47,677 nucleotides of DNA from an uncultured Bacteroidales bacterium (lineage in GTDB: Bacteria; Bacteroidota; Bacteroidia; Bacteroidales; UBA932). Position 1 is the first letter of the stretch. Each line of letters opens with the position of its first letter. This document shows positions 1 to 6,375 of the stretch, one piece after another. The notes beneath the pieces are model-generated. The model was not told where the DNA came from and made no database searches. It worked only from the letters and a program-made list of their open reading frames with translations. Where the stretch lies: contig CAMJHF010000019.1 of assembly GCA_946405435.1 (NCBI GenBank), positions 1-47,677 of the forward strand, given 5' to 3'. The translations under genes were made by a program, and so were the position numbers.

Positions 1-610
1 TCGTGAGGTCATACTGGCGGTCGGCTAAATCGGCCTCCATCTGAATGACGTCGGCATGGCCTTTCTGACCAAGTTCTTCCTGCCTGCGAGCCTTTGCCAG
101 CGCCTGTTCGGCCGTGGAGACCTGCTCCTCATAAACATCGCAGAGGCGCTTGTAATAGACCACGTTGTAGTACGCTTCCATCACCGCCAGGCAGATATCG
201 GCCTCCACCTGCTTCTCCTGGGAATCGGCAATCAGCATACCCGTCTTGGAAATCCGGTAGTTATTCACCGCCTCAAAGCCGTTGAACAGGTCGTAGCCAG
301 CCGAAACGCCGTAGTTGTTGTGGAACGACGTGGTGTTGAAGTACGTGTTCGTCTGCGGATCGATGCTGCGGCCGAAATTGTAGTAGGCATAGGTCTGGGC
401 GCTGATTTGCGGCGTAAACAGTTTCAGTGCCGCATCCCGCCGGTCGATTTGTGCGTCGCCTGTGGCTGCCTGTTGGATGCGGATTTTGGTGGAGTTGGAG
501 ATGGCGTACTCCATACATTCTTTCAAGGTCATCGTAGTCTGGCCGCTGGCGCTGACTGTCTCAGCAAGCGCCAGGGCAGTAACTACACATATAATGAAAA
601 GGTTTTTCAT
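1..610 (-). CDS. TolC-family outer-membrane efflux protein (partial, C-terminus outside window)
   Basis: The reading frame starts at the ATG read from 610 and stays open to the window edge, giving the first 203 residues. The N-terminus is a signal peptide (MKNLFIICVVTALALAETVSA). The following residues (TMTLKECMEYAISNS, the 'AISAQ..YNF' strand region, and a long helix rich in Ala, Glu and Gln around residues 150-200) are typical of outer-membrane factors of the TolC/OprM type, which form the trimeric channel of RND, ABC or type I exporters. A partner membrane-fusion protein and pump would be expected just beyond the window, downstream. It is preceded by a terminator for the gene upstream, so it probably has its own promoter in 611-700. 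Family assignment is firm; the exported substrate is unknown. Confidence 0.88.
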   Translation of the reverse strand, partial: MKNLFIICVVTALALAETVSASGQTTMTLKECMEYAISNSTKIRIQQAATGDAQIDRRDAALKLFTPQISAQTYAYYNFGRSIDPQTNTYFNTTSFHNNYGVSAGYDLFNGFEAVNNYRISKTGMLIADSQEKQVEADICLAVMEAYYNVVYYKRLCDVYEEQVSTAEQALAKARRQEELGQKGHADVIQMEADLADRQYDLT

Positions 611-699
611 ATCAATATTATTTTTCCATGCCATGTACTAACATTCCTCGTGCCAAAAGTTTTAATTGGCTGATTTGTACTGATTTACACACATGGGCA

Positions 700-742
700 C
701 AAAAAGAAAAAGTGTAAAGCTTTACATTACACTTTACACTTT
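700..742 (-). terminator. Intrinsic terminator of the GNAT-hydrolase gene, with overlapping palindrome
   Basis: An 11-bp perfect inverted repeat, AAAGTGTAAAG at 709-719 and CTTTACACTTT at 732-742, encloses a 12-nt loop. On the minus strand it is followed by a T-rich run at 700-708, as expected for termination of the gene ending at 797. A second, mutually exclusive palindrome (TGTAAAGCTTTACA) overlaps the left arm, so an operator for the tolC promoter is also possible. Confidence 0.6.
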
Positions 743-796
743 CTTTACAGTCTTTCAACCGGGACGGGTGAGTATCACATAGTGCCCGCCGGTCCT

Positions 797-1981
797 TTAA
801 TCAGCCAGAAAGCGAATCACGGCTTCATTGAATTCCCTCGGATGCTTGCTGGCTACAAAGTGATCACCTTCCAGCAAGACGATCTGAGCTTCAGGAATAG
901 ACCTGGCAATCAGTCGGGTATGAGACTCTTTTATCATATCCTTGGTGCCTGCGATAACCAGGGTCGGAGCCTGGATATGCGACAGTTCTTCCGGTCGCAC
1001 ATTGGGGTCGTTGACCATCAGTCCCAACATCTCGGCGTTTCTCTTGGCTTCAGGACTTTTCCGCGCAAATAACCTTGCTATCCGGTAGCCGACTTCGATG
1101 GGAATCTGTACGCTGCGTTTCACTCCCGACGCATCCAGATTGGCTCCATTGAGGATCAGCTTTCCGACTCGGTCGGGATGGGTCAGCGCAAACACCATGG
1201 CTATGTTACCGCCGTCGGAGAAACCCAGCAGGTGCGCTTTCTGAATGCGATGTCTGTCCATAAACACCAGCAGGTCATCCGCAAACTGCCGGATGCTGAA
1301 CGGTGCTTCGCCGCGGGGACTCTTCCCGTGTCCTCGCGTATCCAGGGCAATCACACGGAAATGTTCAGCCAGGGGCTGCATTTGGTGCTCAAAGTAGCCG
1401 AGTTCCTCTCCATTTCCGTGAAGCAGTATCAGCGGGAATCCGTCCCCAGCTTCGATATAGTGATGCGTAAACGCAGACACGGGCCTGTCTTTCCGATACA
1501 GCTTCACATCCCGCGCCATGCCGCTTTTAATCACTTTTTCTACATTTTTTTCTTCCTGCAGGAAACCATTTTTCTCCAGCACCCTGACCGATGCCACGTT
1601 CTCCGGGAAGACCTGACCGGTAATCCTGTCAAGTTCCAATTCCTGAAATGCAATCCGGCAGATCTGTCTTACTGCCTCCGTACCGATCCCTTGAGCCCAG
1701 TATGCAGTCAGTATCATATAACCGATTTCACCGACGGCCTTGTCTACTTCGGCCTTCCGTTCAACGGAAATGCTGCCGACGAGTTCGCCGTCGGCCCAAA
1801 CTGAACGCCAGATACCATCCTTTCCGTCCTTCTCCGCCACCATTCCAAGCCACCAGTCGGCATCCGCCTCAGTATATGGATACGGCAACCGGTCCGACAG
1901 GAATGTCCTGTCGACGGCATTGCACAACGACATAAGCGCCGGCTTGTCTGATGTGTTCCAGGGATGAAGGGTAATCGTCAT
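797..1981 (-). CDS. Fusion protein: GNAT N-acetyltransferase + alpha/beta hydrolase
   Basis: 394 residues in two domains. Residues 1-165 are a GNAT acetyltransferase of the RimJ/RimL kind; the acetyl-CoA loop is AQGIG at 96-100, followed by the usual V.R.LEKNGF near 131-140. Residues 170-394 are an alpha/beta hydrolase: oxyanion LLHGNG near 186-191, nucleophile Ser255 in GFSDG, a late Asp in GTKD and the catalytic His in EGDHF. An upstream in-frame TTG at 1990 is also possible, but the ATG at 1981 is the better start. It lies 32 nt downstream of the histidine kinase gene on the same strand and ends before a terminator. Both domains keep their key residues. Substrates are unknown, and the two activities need not act on the same molecule. 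Confidence 0.85.
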   Translation of the reverse strand: MTITLHPWNTSDKPALMSLCNAVDRTFLSDRLPYPYTEADADWWLGMVAEKDGKDGIWRSVWADGELVGSISVERKAEVDKAVGEIGYMILTAYWAQGIGTEAVRQICRIAFQELELDRITGQVFPENVASVRVLEKNGFLQEEKNVEKVIKSGMARDVKLYRKDRPVSAFTHHYIEAGDGFPLILLHGNGEELGYFEHQMQPLAEHFRVIALDTRGHGKSPRGEAPFSIRQFADDLLVFMDRHRIQKAHLLGFSDGGNIAMVFALTHPDRVGKLILNGANLDASGVKRSVQIPIEVGYRIARLFARKSPEAKRNAEMLGLMVNDPNVRPEELSHIQAPTLVIAGTKDMIKESHTRLIARSIPEAQIVLLEGDHFVASKHPREFNEAVIRFLAD

Positions 1982-2013
1982 CTTGATCAATACCCAAAAA
2001 TAATAAAAAATAT

Positions 2014-2889
2014 CTATCGGAAAACCATCCGGAACACCGTCTGGCTTACATCGCTCCCGACGAGGTCGATGCTGCCGTTATGCTGCCGCATAATTTGCCG
2101 GGAAATGCTGAGACCGATACCGGAACCATCTTTCTTGGTAGTATAGAAGGGGATGAATATCTGCTCCTGGGCCGAGGGCGGAATGGGCTCGCCGTCATTG
2201 GCCACCATGACGATAACCTCGTCGTCCTTTCCCGTCCTGGCGCTGATGTCGATGTGCTTTGCACCAGCCTGAAGAGCATTTTTGATGAGATTGATGAGAA
2301 TCTGGGATATCTGCCCTTCATCGGCATATATAATCAGATCGTCCTCCTCCGGCTTATATCGGCAGGTGGCGCCACAACTGGCTGCAAACTCACTGTTCAA
2401 ACCGATTACACTGTCCATCAACTCATTCAACGCAAGTGCTTTGCGTATCGGCTTCGCTACGCCTGACAGCTGCCTGTAAGTCTGAACGAAGCCGATAAGA
2501 TTCTTGGAAGAATCGGAGATGGTCTCCAGCCCGGCCTTGATATCCAGTTCGCTGTGGCCGTTCTCATCTACCGACTTGGCCATGGCATCGCTTAACGAAG
2601 CAATAGGGGAGACTGTATTCATTATCTCGTGCGTGAGCACGCGTATGAGCTTGGTCCAGGAATCCTGCTCGTGGGCCTGGCGCTGCTTCTCGAATATGGT
2701 CCGGATGCGGTTGAGCGTGCGGTTGAACTTATTGGTTTCCTTAAAACGGAAGTTCAACTCTCCGTCCTCCAGGGCATCCATCATATAGGCCACCTTTTTG
2801 ATGTCCTTACGGCGGGTGCGCAGCGAGGCGGCCACCGCCACGATGACAGCGACGATAACAACGAGCGCTATTATTTGCCAGGTACTCAT
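2014..2889 (-). CDS. Sensor histidine kinase
   Basis: 291 residues. One N-terminal membrane segment (about 5-22) leads into a short linker with no recognisable periplasmic sensor domain. The H-box is VLTHEIMNTVSP with His87 as phospho-acceptor. The N-box NLIKNALQAGA, the F-box FIPFYTTK and the G2 box GSGIGLSISRQI follow, so the ATPase domain is complete. It sits directly downstream of the NtrC-type regulator, which is its obvious partner. The 27-nt spacer between the two genes is a single copy of a dispersed repeat. With no large sensor domain it may sense membrane state or an intracellular partner. Position next to a tolC-type gene suggests, but does not prove, control of an exporter. Confidence 0.92.
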   Translation of the reverse strand: MSTWQIIALVVIVAVIVAVAASLRTRRKDIKKVAYMMDALEDGELNFRFKETNKFNRTLNRIRTIFEKQRQAHEQDSWTKLIRVLTHEIMNTVSPIASLSDAMAKSVDENGHSELDIKAGLETISDSSKNLIGFVQTYRQLSGVAKPIRKALALNELMDSVIGLNSEFAASCGATCRYKPEEDDLIIYADEGQISQILINLIKNALQAGAKHIDISARTGKDDEVIVMVANDGEPIPPSAQEQIFIPFYTTKKDGSGIGLSISRQIMRQHNGSIDLVGSDVSQTVFRMVFR

Positions 2890-2916
2890 AGATTCTTCGC
2901 TTCGCTCAGAATGACA
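2890..2916 (-). repeat. Dispersed repeat copy filling the regulator-kinase spacer
   Basis: The intergenic spacer is one 27-nt copy of a short repeat; read on the minus strand it begins TGTCATTCTGAGCGAAGCGA and ends AGAATCT. Related copies lie inside the upstream regulator gene at 3076-3153 and 3841-3901. The spacer contains nothing else, so the repeat supplies all the sequence between the stop of one gene and the start of the next. Confidence 0.8.
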
Positions 2917-4305
2917 TTAGAGGCCATACTTCTTCATTTTGGCGTATAGCGTCGGACGGCTGATTCCCAGGGCCTTTGCGGCGGCGGAGATGTTGCCGCC
3001 CGTACGCTCCACGGCTTCGCGCACCAGTTTCTCTTCCTCCTCGTCACTGACGGATTTGAGCGGGTTCGTGCCCCCTGTCATCCTGAAGGCGGAGCCTGGA
3101 GAATCGGTTTGGATGTCCTTGGCCGACAGATTCTCCGCTTCGCTCAAGATGACGGCCTTCTCAATGCAGTTCTGCAGTTCCCGGATATTGCCGCTCCAGC
3201 GTCCGCCCTGCAGTACAACTTTTGCCGATTCGTCCAGTCCGCTCACGCTCCGGTGATACTTTTGGGCGAACTGGCTTATGAACAGCTCCGCAAGCGGCAC
3301 TATATCCTCCTTCCGCTCTCGAAGAGGAGGCAGGACGATATGCACGGTGTTGATGCGGTAGTAAAGGTCCTCGCGGAAGCGGCCTTCACGGACCAGCTGT
3401 TCCAGATCCATATTGGTGGCGCAGATCAACCGTATGTCTACCGGGATCGCCTGCGAGCCGCCTACGCGCACCACGCTGCGGTTCTGAATCACCCGCAGCA
3501 GCTTTGCCTGCAGGTGCAGCGGAATATTTCCGATTTCGTCCAGGAAGAGCGTCCCGCCGTCGGCCTGCTCGAACTTGCCGGCGTGGTCTGCATGCGCATC
3601 GGTGAAAGCACCTTTGACGTGACCGAAGAGCTCGCTCTCGAACAGGGTTTCAGTAATGGCGCCTGCGTCCACCGCCACCATAGGCTTCCCGCTGCGCAGG
3701 CTCAGGGCATGGATTTCCCTTGCGAGGACGTCCTTGCCGGTGCCGTTTTCGCCGGTGATGAGTACCGTGGCGTCTGTAGGGGCGATTTTGTCAAGCGTCC
3801 TGCGGATGACGGCCATGGGCTTGGAGGTGCCCCAGAACATAGATCCTTCGCTTCGCTCCGGAAGACTATCTGTCATCCTGATGCTGGAGGCCGAAGAATC
3901 TCTCCCCATAGCCTTCCGCGCCTTGTCCCTGGCGGCTGAAAGAGTTGCCACCAGCTTCTCATTGTCCCAAGGCTTCACGATGAAATCGAAAGCCCCGCGC
4001 TTCATCCCTTCAACGGCAAGCTGGATATCGGCATAGGCCGTGAAGAGGACAACCTCCACCCGGGGCATCATCTTCTTGATTTCCCCGGTCCAGTATAGTC
4101 CTTCGTTGCCTGTATTGATGCTGGTGTTGAAGTTCATGTCCAGCAGTACCACATCGGGGCGGAACTGCTCGAGCGTGCTTACCAGGGTAGCAGGCGATGG
4201 AATCGTCTTCACCTGCTCAAAATACATCGGCAGCAGAATCTCCAGCGCCCGGCGGATGCCCAGGTTGTCGTCTACGATCAGTATCTTTCCTGTCTTTGAA
4301 GCCAT
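2917..4305 (-). CDS. Sigma54-dependent response regulator, NtrC family
   Basis: 462 residues starting at the ATG read from 4305; an in-frame TTG at 4329 overlaps the tRNA terminator and is unlikely. Residues 5-125 are a receiver domain with Asp12, Asp13, phospho-acceptor Asp56 and Lys111. The AAA+ domain (about 160-385) has Walker A GENGTGKD, Walker B GGTLFLDE and the sigma54 contact loop, which reads GAFTDA rather than GAFTGA. The C-terminal 45 residues form a Fis-type helix-turn-helix (GNISAAAKALGISRPTLYAK). Two stretches, about residues 136-155 and 385-410, are translated dispersed repeats that sit in the linkers between domains. It should be phosphorylated by the kinase encoded downstream and activate sigma54 promoters. 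Confidence 0.93.
   Translation of the reverse strand: MASKTGKILIVDDNLGIRRALEILLPMYFEQVKTIPSPATLVSTLEQFRPDVVLLDMNFNTSINTGNEGLYWTGEIKKMMPRVEVVLFTAYADIQLAVEGMKRGAFDFIVKPWDNEKLVATLSAARDKARKAMGRDSSASSIRMTDSLPERSEGSMFWGTSKPMAVIRRTLDKIAPTDATVLITGENGTGKDVLAREIHALSLRSGKPMVAVDAGAITETLFESELFGHVKGAFTDAHADHAGKFEQADGGTLFLDEIGNIPLHLQAKLLRVIQNRSVVRVGGSQAIPVDIRLICATNMDLEQLVREGRFREDLYYRINTVHIVLPPLRERKEDIVPLAELFISQFAQKYHRSVSGLDESAKVVLQGGRWSGNIRELQNCIEKAVILSEAENLSAKDIQTDSPGSAFRMTGGTNPLKSVSDEEEEKLVREAVERTGGNISAAAKALGISRPTLYAKMKKYGL
3076..3153. repeat. Palindromic pair of dispersed repeats inside the regulator gene (AAA+/HTH linker)
   Basis: Two related arms in opposite orientation, about 3076-3105 and 3128-3153, are separated by roughly 22 nt. 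The right arm read on the minus strand begins GTCATCTTGAGCGAAGCGGA. The whole element is in frame and encodes about residues 385-410 of the regulator, including the sequences VILSEAENLS and SAFRMTGG. It falls between the AAA+ domain and the helix-turn-helix, where extra sequence is likely to be tolerated. Confidence 0.75.
3841..3901. repeat. Palindromic pair of dispersed repeats inside the regulator gene (receiver/AAA+ linker)
   Basis: Opposed arms at about 3841-3860 (AGATCCTTCGCTTCGCTCCG) and 3871-3901 form a composite element that is translated as about residues 136-155 (SSIRMTDS, LPERSEGS). It lies between the receiver and AAA+ domains and preserves the reading frame. Confidence 0.75.
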
Positions 4306-4327
4306 TTCGGGTACAAAAAATGCAATC

Positions 4328-4357
4328 AAAAAAAGCCTCTCACAGTAGTGAAAGGCT
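4328..4357 (-). terminator. Terminator of tRNA-Asp
   Basis: A 10-bp stem with one mismatch (4334-4343 with 4348-4357, 4-nt loop) is followed on the minus strand by a run of T residues, 26 nt from the tRNA 3' end. It separates the tRNA from the regulator gene. Confidence 0.8.
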
Positions 4358-4364
4358 CTTTAAG

Positions 4365-4438
4365 CGGTGCGGAAGGGACTCGAACCCTCGACCTCCGGCG
4401 TGACAGGCCGGCATTCTAACCAGCTGAACTACCGCACC
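4365..4438 (-). tRNA. tRNA-Asp (anticodon GUC)
   Basis: The minus strand gives a 74-nt cloverleaf: acceptor GGTGCGG pairing with CCGCACC, D-arm AGCTGGTTAGA, anticodon loop CTGTCAC with anticodon GTC, variable loop, and T-arm GAGGGTTCGAACCCT. The discriminator is G, as expected for aspartate. The 3' CCA is not encoded. A promoter-like box lies about 30 nt upstream and a terminator lies just downstream, so it appears to be a single-gene unit. Confidence 0.95.
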
Positions 4439-4468
4439 AGGTGCGCTGGTCTGCGTCAAACGCGGATG

Positions 4469-4476
4469 CAAATGTA
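4469..4476 (-). promoter_or_regulatory. Promoter -7 box of tRNA-Asp
   Basis: TACATTTG on the minus strand matches the Bacteroidetes TAnnTTTG box. A TTG motif lies about 18 nt further upstream, at the usual -33 position. The box ends 30 nt before the mature tRNA 5' end. Confidence 0.55.
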
Positions 4477-4521
4477 CGTATTTTTTCTGGATTTGCAACA
4501 GTTCTTCAGATTTTTTTTGAA

Positions 4522-5100
4522 TTATTTTACAAAAACCGTATCCGCCTTGTCGATATACATGACTCCGTCCAGGTGGTCGCACTCGTGCTGGAAGATAATG
4601 GCCGTAAAGCCATCCACGGTTTCCGAGGCGTGGACGCCAGTCTCCGGATCCACGTAGCTTATGTCGACTCTACTCCAGCGGGGCACTATTCCGCGCTTGC
4701 CCGGGACGGACAGGCATCCTTCCGGCCCCTGGACAACGGGTCCGTGGAGGCTGTCGATTCTGATGTTGGCATAACATTCAAACGGTTCGCCGGGTTTGTC
4801 GAACCTCTGCACGCAAACCATCCTGCGGTTGATGCCAACCTGCGGGGCGGCTATGCCTACACCGTCCTGCGACGGGTCCTGTACCGTATGGAGCATGAAA
4901 GCGGAAAGGCGCCCGATACGGGCGGATCCGATAAGGTCCGGTCCGAAGTCGCGGCTTACCGTGCGCAGGACCGCACTGTCCTTCGGCAGCTGATATACAT
5001 ACATCAGCGAGTCGGAAGAATCGATGATTTCCTTTTCCCGTGGTGTCCAGGTGCTGCAGGAAACGAGCAGCAGGCAAAGAAACAATAATCTATATTTCAT
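4522..5100 (-). CDS. Peptide deformylase with lipoprotein signal peptide (exported)
   Basis: 192 residues. The three deformylase motifs are intact: GVGIAAPQVG at 80-89, EGCLS at 127-131 with metal ligand Cys129, and HECDH at 172-176. The N-terminus MKYRLLFLCLLLVSC is a signal peptide ending in a lipobox (LVSC, lipidated Cys15), so the enzyme is predicted to be anchored outside the cytoplasm. The usual deformylase acts on N-formyl-methionine of nascent chains in the cytosol. The ATG at 5100 is chosen because it begins the signal peptide; in-frame codons just upstream (ATG at 5112) would only lengthen the basic end. It lies 13 nt downstream of ybaK. Probably a paralogue of a housekeeping def gene elsewhere. 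Confidence 0.9.
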   Translation of the reverse strand: MKYRLLFLCLLLVSCSTWTPREKEIIDSSDSLMYVYQLPKDSAVLRTVSRDFGPDLIGSARIGRLSAFMLHTVQDPSQDGVGIAAPQVGINRRMVCVQRFDKPGEPFECYANIRIDSLHGPVVQGPEGCLSVPGKRGIVPRWSRVDISYVDPETGVHASETVDGFTAIIFQHECDHLDGVMYIDKADTVFVK

Positions 5101-5113
5101 TTCCGTTTGCATT

Positions 5114-5593
5114 TTATTCAAGAGGATATATGCCGGCGCCGACAAAATCTATCAGGTCCGAAGGGCGTATTTTCAGCTGAAGCCCGCGCACCCCGGCACT
5201 TACGTATATGTAGTCGTACAGCAGGGCGGATTCGTAAATGAAAGTCGGCAGAGGTTTTTTCATGCCGACAGGGGAGCAGCCGCCCCGGATGTAGCCGGTC
5301 AGGGGCAAAAGCTCGCGCACGTGTATCATCGCGGCCGATTTGTTGCCGGATATGCGCGCGGCTACTCTCAGATCCACTTCCATGTCTCCCGGAACCACGC
5401 ATACGAAAAGGCCGTTGCGGTCGCCTCGCAGCACGAGCGTCTTGAAGACGGTCTCCAGGGGCTCTCCAAGCTGGGCGGCAACGTGCCCCGCGTCCAGGTT
5501 CTGTTCATCCACTTCGTAGGGTATGAGCTCGAACGGGACGCCGGCGGTTTCCAGGAGCCTTGCAGCATTGGTCTTCTGAATCTTGCCTGTCAT
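5114..5593 (-). CDS. ybaK: Cys-tRNA(Pro) deacylase, YbaK/EbsC type
   Basis: 159 residues, the normal length for the family. The conserved lysine lies in VFKTLV (Lys51), the Gly-rich loop is GYIRGGCSP at 100-108, and an N-terminal KTNAARLL helix is present, all YbaK signatures. The enzyme hydrolyses Cys mischarged onto tRNA-Pro in the cytoplasm, a trans-editing role. Its start overlaps the stop of the acid phosphatase gene by 4 nt, so the two are cotranscribed; the lipoprotein deformylase follows 13 nt later. Confidence 0.92.
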   Translation of the reverse strand: MTGKIQKTNAARLLETAGVPFELIPYEVDEQNLDAGHVAAQLGEPLETVFKTLVLRGDRNGLFVCVVPGDMEVDLRVAARISGNKSAAMIHVRELLPLTGYIRGGCSPVGMKKPLPTFIYESALLYDYIYVSAGVRGLQLKIRPSDLIDFVGAGIYPLE

Positions 5594-6330
5594 GGCCTGC
5601 TGCGATGTGACAGGCCGCGGAACTCGGAGCGCGCCTTGCGGACCTGAGAACGGAAGGCTTCGCTGCTCTGGAGCCGGGCATAGGCGATGCTGGCGGCCAG
5701 GCGGCTTGCGTCTACGTCGCTCTGCCAGTGTGCTCCGGCTATAACGCGGCTCTCTCCGGCAATGTAGGCTCTCTCAAAGAGGGCCTCGGTGGCTGCAGGG
5801 TTGACTTCTGTAAGCAGCAGTGCTGCGCTCCATGCCCGGATTGTGTGTCCGGAGGGGTAGGAGCCCTCGCCGGACAGCTCGGTTTCTTCCCAGACGGTCA
5901 GGGAGTGTTCGTTGAAATATACGTACGGGCGCTTGCGGCTGTAGTGGGCCTTGGGCTCGAGACGCACCTGCTCTATCGTGGATATGCCGTCGACCAGAAG
6001 CTTGAAAATCTGTGGCGTATCTTCAGCATTGATCGGATGCCCGAAGGGGGTGCTGAAGATTGCCGCAAGGGTGTCCAGGGACCAGGTGGCGTCGCGGATT
6101 GCCAATTCTGCACGCTGCTTGTCCTGTCTCATTTTCTTTCCCCACATGTACCTGAGCACGTCATAATCGAATGCCGAGGAACCGCTGTCCGGCGGCGCAG
6201 GGAGACATTTCAGCATGTCCGGCATCTGTTCTTTGGTGAAATAAAGCTCTTGTGCCGAAGCGGAAAAGGAATTGAGAAGCAGCGCTATCGCGGCGGCAAG
6301 CGGAATGCGGGTTGCAAAAAGGCGTTTCAT
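5590..6330 (-). CDS. Class A (PAP2-type) acid phosphatase, periplasmic
   Basis: 246 residues with a signal peptide ending near residue 26 (SASA/QE). The three PAP2 motifs are complete: K127-x6-R134-P135, PSGH at 159-162, and SR-x5-H-x3-D at 194-205 ([12 protein letters not shown]). GSYPSGHT is the class A non-specific acid phosphatase signature. It should release phosphate from organic phosphomonoesters in the periplasm. First gene of a minus-strand unit with ybaK and the exported deformylase. Its -7 box lies only 5 nt from the ATG. Confidence 0.92.
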   Translation of the reverse strand: MKRLFATRIPLAAAIALLLNSFSASAQELYFTKEQMPDMLKCLPAPPDSGSSAFDYDVLRYMWGKKMRQDKQRAELAIRDATWSLDTLAAIFSTPFGHPINAEDTPQIFKLLVDGISTIEQVRLEPKAHYSRKRPYVYFNEHSLTVWEETELSGEGSYPSGHTIRAWSAALLLTEVNPAATEALFERAYIAGESRVIAGAHWQSDVDASRLAASIAYARLQSSEAFRSQVRKARSEFRGLSHRSRP

Positions 6331-6335
6331 AAAAA

Positions 6336-6343
6336 CAAAGGTA
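6336..6343 (-). promoter_or_regulatory. -7 box of the acid phosphatase gene
   Basis: TACCTTTG on the minus strand ends 5 nt before the ATG, which implies a transcript with almost no leader. It is divergent from the uvrA promoter, 13 nt away. Confidence 0.6.
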
Positions 6344-6356
6344 ATACATTTTTTGC

Positions 6357-6364
6357 TAACTTTG
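6357..6364 (+). promoter_or_regulatory. -7 box of uvrA
   Basis: TAACTTTG matches the TAnnTTTG consensus and ends 11 nt before the uvrA ATG. Together with the opposing box at 6336-6343 it forms a compact divergent promoter of about 45 bp. Confidence 0.6.
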
Positions 6365-6375
6365 TGGAGTAGAGT

